From DATAXP01 sp036272935 (lineage in GTDB: Bacteria; Planctomycetota; Planctomycetia; Pirellulales; PNKZ01): a DNA stretch of 15,436 bases. Made by a program: the position numbers and the translations under genes. The DNA lies in NCBI GenBank assembly GCA_036272935.1, contig DATAXP010000120.1, positions 1 through 15,436 on the forward strand. Direction: 5' to 3'. Below the pieces are notes generated by a model. It made no database searches. It saw nothing but the letters and a program-made list of their open reading frames with translations, and was not told the origin of the DNA. Positions 1 through 5,317 of this stretch are shown in pieces (position 1 is the stretch's first letter; each line of letters opens with the position of its first letter).

Positions 1-389
1 TTTGCGTTAGCCACCTCGCACTGATAGCCGTAGACCGTCCCCGCCTTGATCTTCTTCGTCTTGCCGTCGTATTCGAACTCCATCTCTTCGTGTGCAACGT
101 GGCTGCGAATCTGGCATCCCGAGTTGAGTGCCGGATCGCACTTCACGTCGAACTCGAGCTCGAAGTTGCCGTAGTCCTTGTCGGTGCAGAGAAATGTGTT
201 GGGACTCCCCTCGACCGTCGTGCCGACGATCGTGCCGTCGTCGACCTTGTAGGTTGCCGTGCCGCCGCGCACCGTCCAACCGTTCAGGTCTTTACCGTCG
301 AACAACGACGTCGGCTTCTCATCAGCGGCCACCGCGATCGTGGCTGCACTCACCGAAAGTAGACAGATCAAAACAAGCGTGCGCGTCAT
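1..389 (-). CDS. DUF1080 (3-keto-disaccharide hydrolase-type) secreted protein, 3' end missing
   Basis: This gene starts at 389 and runs off the left edge, so only about 129 residues are visible. The N-terminus MTRTLVLICLLSVSAATIAVAA looks like a Sec signal peptide, with probable cleavage after Ala22. The mature part opens with SLFDGKDLNGWTVRGG, followed by DGTIVGTTVEGSPNTFLCT, YGNFELEFDVK, LNSGCQIRSH and TVYGYQCEV. This is the characteristic order of the DUF1080 domain, a jelly-roll fold found in many planctomycete exported proteins and annotated as 3-keto-disaccharide hydrolase. A good ribosome binding site (GAGGAAAAG, core at 399-402) overlaps the stop codon of the upstream dipeptidase gene, which supports this start and translational coupling. 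The family is clear; the actual substrate is not shown by the sequence. Confidence 0.9.
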   Translation of the reverse strand, partial: MTRTLVLICLLSVSAATIAVAADEKPTSLFDGKDLNGWTVRGGTATYKVDDGTIVGTTVEGSPNTFLCTDKDYGNFELEFDVKCDPALNSGCQIRSHVAHEEMEFEYDGKTKKIKAGTVYGYQCEVANA

Positions 390-400
390 CGTGCTTTTCC

Positions 401-1780
401 TCACTTGGTGCGTGGCGACAGGTTGCTTAATTCATCCCACAAAAACGCGCTGGCGCGAATCCCGCGATGAAAATCGGCCAGGCAGAATTTTTCGTTCGGT
501 GAATGCGTGTTGTCGTCGTTCAGCCCCCAGCCCAGCAGCAGCGTGTCGACGCCGAGCGTGTCCTTGAATGTCGAGACAACCGGGATCGAGCCCCCCTCGC
601 GAATGTACACCGGCGGCTTGCCAAAGCCGTGCTCGATCGCCCGGGCCGCAGCCGCCATGTACGGATTATCCAGCGACACCACCACACCCGGTGCGGCATG
701 GTAACTGGTCAGGTGCATCGTGATTCCTGGCGGACACGCGCGGCGCAGCATCGCTTCGAGCGATTGCTGAAGTTTGATCGGGTCCTGCTTCGGCACCAGG
801 CGGAAACTGAACTTTGCGCTCGCCTTCGAGGGGAGCACAGTTTTCGATCCTTCGCCCTGATAGCCGCTCGTGAGACCGTTGATGTCGCACGTCGGCCGTG
901 CCCAGCGGCGTTCGATGGTCGTGTACCCCTCTTCGCCCGCCAAGGCATCAACGCCCAGCTCCTGCATGAACGCGCGCTCGTCGAACCCCAGCTCGGCCAT
1001 CTGCCGCCGCTCGCGATCGGCCAGCGGCACCACGTCGTCGTAGAAGCCTGGCACCTGCACGCGGCCGCGATCGTTGACCAGCGCCGCCAGCATCTTCACC
1101 AGGGCATTGGCCGGGTTGGCCACCGCTCCGCCGAAGCTGCCTGAGTGCAGATCGCGATTCGGGCCGGTGAGCCGCAGCTCGAAGTACGCAATCCCTTTCA
1201 AGCCATAGGTGATGGCCGGGCGGCCGGGAGCGAACTGGCAGGTGTCGCTAATCACCACCACGTCGCAAGCCAGCCGACGGCGATGCTCGACGATGAACGC
1301 TTCGAGATGCTCGCTGCCGACCTCTTCTTCCCCTTCGATCAGGTATTTGAGGTTGATCGGCAAGCGGCCCTCACTACGAACCCACGCCTCGGCGCTCTTG
1401 ATGTGCGTGAACATCTGCCCCTTGTCGTCGGTCGCACCGCGGGCATAGAGGTTGCCGTTGCGGCGCGTCGGCTCGAACGGGGGCGAGATCCACAAGTCGA
1501 GCGGATCGGGCGGCTGCACGTCGTAGTGACCGTACACCAGCACGGTCGGCGCACCGGGGGCATCGAGCGATTCGGCGTAGATGATCGGATGCCCCGGTGT
1601 CTCGAACACCTCGGTCTTCAGCCCCATAGCACGAAACTGATCGGCCACCCAGTTGCCTGCCCGCCGTACGTCGTCGCGGTAGGCACTGTCGGCGCTCACG
1701 CTCGGGATGCGCAGCAGCTCGCACAGCTCTTCTTCGAACTGCGCCGCTGAATCGGCCAGATACTTTTCGAACAGCGCCAT
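401..1780 (-). CDS. M20 family metallodipeptidase (carnosinase/CNDP2-like)
   Basis: A complete 459-residue protein, probably a cytoplasmic two-metal dipeptidase that hydrolyses short peptides. By comparison with the M20 carnosinase group the key residues are present: His85 and Asp87 in GHYDVQP, bridging Asp118 in RGATDDKGQ, general base Glu152 and metal ligand Glu153 in EGEEEVGSE, Asp179 in ISDT, His212 in DLHSG (dimerisation-domain His) and His426 in THSPNEKF. Length fits the family. The frame stays open to another ATG at 1858, but the family N-terminus begins at about MALFEKYLAD, and the longer start would run through the TATAAT-like sequence before the divergent clpS gene, so 1780 is preferred; no strong Shine-Dalgarno is visible there. 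The stop lies 11 bp before the DUF1080 start, suggesting one transcript. There is no signal peptide. Confidence 0.93.
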   Translation of the reverse strand: MALFEKYLADSAAQFEEELCELLRIPSVSADSAYRDDVRRAGNWVADQFRAMGLKTEVFETPGHPIIYAESLDAPGAPTVLVYGHYDVQPPDPLDLWISPPFEPTRRNGNLYARGATDDKGQMFTHIKSAEAWVRSEGRLPINLKYLIEGEEEVGSEHLEAFIVEHRRRLACDVVVISDTCQFAPGRPAITYGLKGIAYFELRLTGPNRDLHSGSFGGAVANPANALVKMLAALVNDRGRVQVPGFYDDVVPLADRERRQMAELGFDERAFMQELGVDALAGEEGYTTIERRWARPTCDINGLTSGYQGEGSKTVLPSKASAKFSFRLVPKQDPIKLQQSLEAMLRRACPPGITMHLTSYHAAPGVVVSLDNPYMAAAARAIEHGFGKPPVYIREGGSIPVVSTFKDTLGVDTLLLGWGLNDDNTHSPNEKFCLADFHRGIRASAFLWDELSNLSPRTK

Positions 1781-1830
1781 GCGACTGCGATGTTGCTCGG
1801 TTTTTCTTTTCGCCGCTGGGAGGCGTCCAA

Positions 1831-1836
1831 TATAAT
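1831..1836 (+). promoter_or_regulatory. Candidate -10 element upstream of clpS
   Basis: A perfect TATAAT lies 52 bp before the TTG start of clpS in the 107-bp divergent spacer. No convincing -35 box sits 16-18 bp upstream, where the sequence is only T-rich (1801-1810). Planctomycete promoters are poorly defined, so this is a suggestion from the consensus match and its position. Confidence 0.3.
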
Positions 1837-1874
1837 GAGAGGGTTCCCAGCGGGCCATGACCGAAATCGTCGAA

Positions 1875-1880
1875 AAGGAG
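1875..1880 (+). promoter_or_regulatory. Ribosome binding site fixing the TTG start of clpS
   Basis: AAGGAG, followed by 7 bases and then TTG at 1888. No ATG or GTG occurs in this frame before the conserved ClpS core, so this site decides the start. Confidence 0.75.
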
Positions 1881-1887
1881 TGCCGCG

Positions 1888-2262
1888 TTGCCCGAAGCCG
1901 CCGCAGCCACCGCCGAGCCAGAGGTCGCCCAGCCTGAAGTCGTCGACGCTCCGGCCGAGAAGAAGCATGCCGATCGACGGAAGAAGCCGAAGCGTCAGCC
2001 TCCGTACAACGTCTTGCTGTGGAACGACGACGACCACAGCTACGCCTACGTGATGACGATGCTGCAGGAGCTATTCGGCCATCCGCTGGAAAAGGGCTTT
2101 CAACTCGCCGAGCAGGTCGACAAGCAAGGCCGGGCGATCGTGCTCACCACCACCCGCGAGCACGCCGAACTGAAGCGAGACCAGATTCACGCTTACGGCA
2201 AGGACGCGCTCATCGCCGCTTGCAAAGGCTCGATGAAAGCGTCGATCGAACCGACGGAGTAG
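1888..2262 (+). CDS. clpS: ClpS-type Clp protease adaptor / N-degron recognition protein
   Basis: A 124-residue protein with a TTG start behind a good AAGGAG site. ClpS delivers substrates with N-terminal destabilising residues to the ClpAP/ClpCP protease. Residues 1-37 form an Ala/Glu-rich then strongly basic tail (EKKHADRRKKPKRQ); the core runs from PPYNVLLWNDDDHSYAYV to IEPTE. The N-degron-binding Asn-Asp-Asp of E. coli ClpS (N34, D35, D36) corresponds to N46, D47, D48. Two other pocket positions differ: the M40 gatekeeper position is Tyr52, and the H66 position, exactly 32 residues after the Asn as in E. coli, is Asp78 in AEQVDKQG. The C-terminal REHAELKRDQIHAYG segment fits planctomycete-type ClpS proteins as I remember them. 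It is followed 20 bp later by the mtaB-like gene. The family is firm; specificity for N-degrons is uncertain because of Asp78. Confidence 0.88.
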   Translation: MPEAAAATAEPEVAQPEVVDAPAEKKHADRRKKPKRQPPYNVLLWNDDDHSYAYVMTMLQELFGHPLEKGFQLAEQVDKQGRAIVLTTTREHAELKRDQIHAYGKDALIAACKGSMKASIEPTE

Positions 2263-2282
2263 CGGCAAAGGCGGAACTCAGA

Positions 2283-3671
2283 ATGCAGAAGTCAGAAGTG
2301 GCGGCGGCCGACATGCAGAAACTTCCGTCTTCTGACTTCTCACTTCTGCCTACTCTCCGCACCGTCACGCTGGGTTGCAAAGTCAACCAGTACGAAACCG
2401 AGTTTGTCCGCCAGGCGCTGGTGGGCACCGGCTATCGCGATGCCGCGGCCGACGAGCCGGCCGAGCTGTGCATCGTCAACACCTGCACCGTGACGGCCGA
2501 AGGAGACGCCAAGAGCCGGCAGACGATCCGCCAACTTGCCAAGCGCAATCCCGGAGCGCGGATCGTGGTGATGGGCTGCTATGCCACACGCGCCCCCGAC
2601 GAGGTGGCCTCGCTGCCTGGAGTCGCCGAAGTGGTGACCGACAAGCGGGAATTGCCCGACCTCCTCGGCCGCTGGGGCGTGGTCGACGTGCCGACCGGGA
2701 TCACCCGGTTCCGCAATCGCCGGCGAGCGTACATCAAGGTTCAGGACGGCTGCATGCTGCGGTGCAGTTTTTGCATCATCCCGTCGGTCAGGCCACACCT
2801 GATGAGCCGCCCGGTCGAGCACATCGTCGATGAGGCGCAGCGGCTGATCGACAACGGCTACCGTGAGCTGGTGCTTACCGGCATTCACCTCGGGCATTAT
2901 GGCGTCGATATGAACCGCGGGCGGCCGAAGCGCGATTGGATGCGACTCGCGAACCTGCTCGATCGGCTGGCGCGGTTGCCGGGCGAGTTTCGCATCCGCC
3001 TATCGAGCATCGAAGCCACCGAAGTCACGCGCGAGTTGATTGCCGTGATAGCCGAGCATGCCGAGCGCGTTTGTCCGCACCTGCACGTGTCGATGCAGAG
3101 CGGCAGCGACACGGTGCTGCGCCGCATGCGCCGCCGTTGGGGCGCCCGGCGGTTCGTCGATCGTTGCCGGCTGGCTGCCGAGGCACTCGATCGCCCGGCA
3201 TTCACCACCGACGTGATCGTCGGCTTCCCCGGCGAGAGCGACGCCGAGTTCGACGAAACCTTGTCCGTCTGCCGAGAAGTCGGCTTCTCGAAGCTCCACA
3301 TCTTCCCGTTCAGCGCCCGCCGCGGCACCCCCGCAGCCACCATGCCCGACCAGGTGCCGCCGAGCGTCGTAAACGAGCGTTGCTACCGGCTCGAAGCGCT
3401 CGAGGTTGAACTACGCGACCAGTACTACCGCAGCCTCGTCGGCACACGGCTGCGCGTGCTCGTCGAGCCGTCGCACTCCGAGCGGCTGGGCTACGTGCTC
3501 GGCACTGCTTGCCGTTACGCGACGGTCGAACTTCCTTCCGCGAGCGCTGCGTACGGCGACTTCGCCAACGTCACGATCCAGCGTGTTGCCGACGGCTATT
3601 TGCTCGTCGGCTCAGATTCGACTGGCAGCGATTCGAGAAACCGCCGATACGCGGCATCGAGCTGTTCGTAG
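2283..3671 (+). CDS. mtaB: MtaB-like radical-SAM tRNA methylthiotransferase
   Basis: A 462-residue protein of the MiaB/MtaB family, which methylthiolates the t6A nucleoside near the anticodon (ms2t6A37). The N-terminal UPF0004 domain has its three cluster cysteines at C32 (LGCKVNQYE), C68 (NTCTVT) and C99 (MGCYA). The radical-SAM CxxxCxxC is C157, C161, C164 in DGCMLRCSFC. A C-terminal TRAM domain runs from about YYRSLVGTRL to GYLLVG. The LGCKVNQYETE signature favours MtaB over MiaB. The start is uncertain: ATG 2283 has a weak AAAGG about 12 bases upstream, ATG 2313 has none, and the family normally begins almost at LPTLRTVTLGC, so roughly the first 20 residues are encoded by an inverted-repeat element. 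After the TRAM domain comes an unusual 19-residue tail (SDSTGSDSRNRRYAASSCS) overlapping the 3' end of the opposite-strand gene by 76 bp. Confidence 0.9.
   Translation: MQKSEVAAADMQKLPSSDFSLLPTLRTVTLGCKVNQYETEFVRQALVGTGYRDAAADEPAELCIVNTCTVTAEGDAKSRQTIRQLAKRNPGARIVVMGCYATRAPDEVASLPGVAEVVTDKRELPDLLGRWGVVDVPTGITRFRNRRRAYIKVQDGCMLRCSFCIIPSVRPHLMSRPVEHIVDEAQRLIDNGYRELVLTGIHLGHYGVDMNRGRPKRDWMRLANLLDRLARLPGEFRIRLSSIEATEVTRELIAVIAEHAERVCPHLHVSMQSGSDTVLRRMRRRWGARRFVDRCRLAAEALDRPAFTTDVIVGFPGESDAEFDETLSVCREVGFSKLHIFPFSARRGTPAATMPDQVPPSVVNERCYRLEALEVELRDQYYRSLVGTRLRVLVEPSHSERLGYVLGTACRYATVELPSASAAYGDFANVTIQRVADGYLLVGSDSTGSDSRNRRYAASSCS
2286..2348. repeat. Inverted repeat with 12-bp perfect arms at the 5' end of mtaB
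   Basis: AGAAGTCAGAAG at 2287-2298 is the exact reverse complement of CTTCTGACTTCT at 2329-2340, with a 30-base loop. The word CAGAAGTG at 2293-2300 also recurs inverted as CACTTCTG at 2341-2348. It begins 21 bp after the clpS stop and covers both ATG candidates of mtaB (the first ATG directly precedes it, the second is in the loop). It could fold in the mRNA and hide the start, or be a mobile-type intergenic repeat captured as a protein N-terminus. Confidence 0.8.
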
Positions 3672-5047
3672 CTCGCGCCGGTCAGCTCGCTAAGCGTGTT
3701 CACGCGATCGCGTCCCATGTAGACGGCAAACAGATAGTCATCGAGCGCATCACGGTATCGCCCGGCCTCGGCATGCATTAGAAAGTGCGACATCGCCGCC
3801 GCCTCGCTGTACAGCTTCACCAGCCGCGGATCGCCTTGAAACCGCACCCGGTCCATCGCCGTCAGCTCGGCCAGCGGCACGAAGAAGTTTTCTTTCAGCG
3901 TGCGATACCGGGCCGCCAGCAGGCGCGGCGCCTCGGTGCCACCCAGCAGGCAGTAGCTGCCACGGTCGGCGAGCGTCTCCATGTAGCAAGCGATCCCTTC
4001 GACGACCCAGAAGTTGTGCGAGTCGCCGAACGGCCCGCGGCGCGATCGCACCTCGGCAAACAACTGGTGCGTCGCCTCGTGGTACAGCGTGGTGTCGTCT
4101 TGCTGACCGGCAAAGAAATAGGCCGTGCGGGCGTCGGGATCGTAGTAGCCGGTCGAAACGCCGATCTGCGGCTGCTTGCCGACGAGCGCGGCGACGTACT
4201 CATCGCGCGTGCGGAAGTACACCACCTTGTGCCGCTGCGGCGTCGGCGGCTTCGGCGTGCCGCCGCGCAACCAAGCGGTCACGTCGGCCTCGGTAGCGTG
4301 GTACAGAATGAACACCTGCCGCCAGGTGCGATACAGCCGCTCGAGCCGCGTCGCCAATCGCACGCCTTCTTCCAGGCTCTGATTCGTGCGGACGCTGTAG
4401 TGTTCGGTGACCACTTCCCAACCGGTGTTCACGTCGCCGACGCGCCGCGCTTCCTCGGCAACACTCATCCAGGTGCCGCGATAAAACCGTTCGCCGCGCT
4501 CGTAACGCGCCGCTCGATCGCGTAGCAGCCAACCCCAGCGCTCGTGCCACACCTGATTGCCGTGCGCCTTGTCGATCTCATAGGTCGTGAGCCAGCGCCC
4601 CTCGCGCATCTGATAGCCAAGAATGCGCCGAGCGTCGGCGTGGTCAGAATTCTCACGCGCCGCGGCGGCGACTAGTTCGTATGCCAACGAAAGGCGATGC
4701 TGCTTCCCCGCTTCCTGCGCCAGGGCGAACAGGGCGTCGGCCTGCGCGCGGCGCAGCGCCGCGAAGCGCTCGCTGAACTCGCGCTGTGCCGCGGATGCAT
4801 CGGCCGGCAGCGGCGGCTCGGTCACTGCACGCATCACCGCCACGGACAGCGTGAATGCATCGGCCGACATGATCCACGCGCGCACCCGGGCGGCCTGGTC
4901 GCTTAGCTTTTGCTCATCGCACCAGCGGGCCAGTTCATCGAGCTTCGTGGCATACGCCTGCTCCAGTGTCGCACGGTCGGCAGCCACGTCGGCGCGTGCC
5001 GCCGGCGCAATAGCCGCCAACATCACCACGATACAGACAGAGCGCAT
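3596..5047 (-). CDS. Secreted DUF1570-type protein with HExxH...E metal site
   Basis: A 483-residue protein beginning with MRSVCIVVMLAAIAPAARA, a likely Sec signal peptide with cleavage after Ala19. Residues 20-200 are Ala/Arg-rich and helical, including a segment resembling helical repeats (RLSLAYELVAAAARENSDHADARRILGY written here in two halves: RLSLAYELVAAAAR, ENSDHADARRILGY). From about residue 217 (HYSVRTNQSLEEGVRLATRLERL) it matches the DUF1570 family as I know it, which is common in planctomycetes. The putative metal site is complete: H323-E324-A-T-H327 in LYHEATHQLF and the third ligand Glu350 in VVEGIACYME, a gluzincin-like arrangement, so a peptidase activity is plausible but inferred. 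The gene converges on mtaB with a 76-bp overlap. Its start has no clear Shine-Dalgarno. Confidence 0.82.
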   Translation of the reverse strand: MRSVCIVVMLAAIAPAARADVAADRATLEQAYATKLDELARWCDEQKLSDQAARVRAWIMSADAFTLSVAVMRAVTEPPLPADASAAQREFSERFAALRRAQADALFALAQEAGKQHRLSLAYELVAAAARENSDHADARRILGYQMREGRWLTTYEIDKAHGNQVWHERWGWLLRDRAARYERGERFYRGTWMSVAEEARRVGDVNTGWEVVTEHYSVRTNQSLEEGVRLATRLERLYRTWRQVFILYHATEADVTAWLRGGTPKPPTPQRHKVVYFRTRDEYVAALVGKQPQIGVSTGYYDPDARTAYFFAGQQDDTTLYHEATHQLFAEVRSRRGPFGDSHNFWVVEGIACYMETLADRGSYCLLGGTEAPRLLAARYRTLKENFFVPLAELTAMDRVRFQGDPRLVKLYSEAAAMSHFLMHAEAGRYRDALDDYLFAVYMGRDRVNTLSELTGASYEQLDAAYRRFLESLPVESEPTSK

Positions 5048-5060
5048 ATCTCTAGCTTAG

Positions 5061-5119
5061 CCCGAAGCGGACGGCGAGGGAGAGCCGTGTACCCACGTCG
5101 CCCTCGCTCGCGCGTCGGG
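5061..5119. repeat. Imperfect inverted repeat in divergent spacer
   Basis: CCCGAAGCGGACGGCGAGGG at 5061-5080 pairs imperfectly with CCCTCGCTCGCGCGTCGGG at 5101-5119 (reverse complement CCCGACGCGCGAGCGAGGG), with 20 bases between. It starts 13 bp upstream of the DUF1570 gene start. The right arm resembles a word I recall as frequent between planctomycete genes, which has not been checked. Confidence 0.6.
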
Positions 5120-5142
5120 CTGGTAGTGCCCCTGCTGTTGTG

Positions 5143-5199
5143 GCACGGTCTCCCGACCGTGCTGCCGCTGGCATGGTCGCGAGACCATGCCAGCGGCAG
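5143..5199. repeat. Two abutting perfect hairpins (8-bp and 17-bp stems)
   Basis: Hairpin one is GCACGGTC (5143-5150), loop TCCC, GACCGTGC (5155-5162). Hairpin two has a 17-bp perfect stem, 5162-5178 with 5183-5199, closed by loop GCGA; its core is GCATGGTC-GCGA-GACCATGC. Both share the design GC-A-[CT]-GGTC, a four-base loop, GACC, so they look like two members of one family that share base 5162. They sit between divergent genes, so terminator function is unlikely. Confidence 0.85.
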
Positions 5200-5303
5200 G
5201 TCGCCATAACGGCGGGTCAAAGCCCGCAATTCGCTTGTGACGGTGGTTTGGCGCGATTATCCTGCGGTTTTGTCGGACTTTTGGGCGCGGGCCCATCCAA
5301 TCG

Positions 5304-5311
5304 AAGGGGGG
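5304..5311 (+). promoter_or_regulatory. Ribosome binding site for the surface protein
   Basis: AAGGGGGG followed by six bases and ATG at 5318. This favours 5318 over an in-frame GTG at 5237 that would add 27 residues with no family resemblance and would place the export motif further from the N-terminus. Confidence 0.65.
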
Positions 5312-5317
5312 CTGGCT

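Noticed and set aside
1780..1858. Longer start for the M20 dipeptidase at 1858
   Set aside because: The extra 26 residues do not resemble the family N-terminus and would overlap the likely clpS promoter region.
5143..5199. Tandem hairpins as intrinsic terminators
   Set aside because: They lie between divergent gene starts and have no T-tract, so they do not follow the end of any gene.
5237..5317. GTG start at 5237 for the surface protein
   Set aside because: ATG 5318 has a good ribosome binding site and gives the usual short basic leader before FEPLEGRRLLTS.
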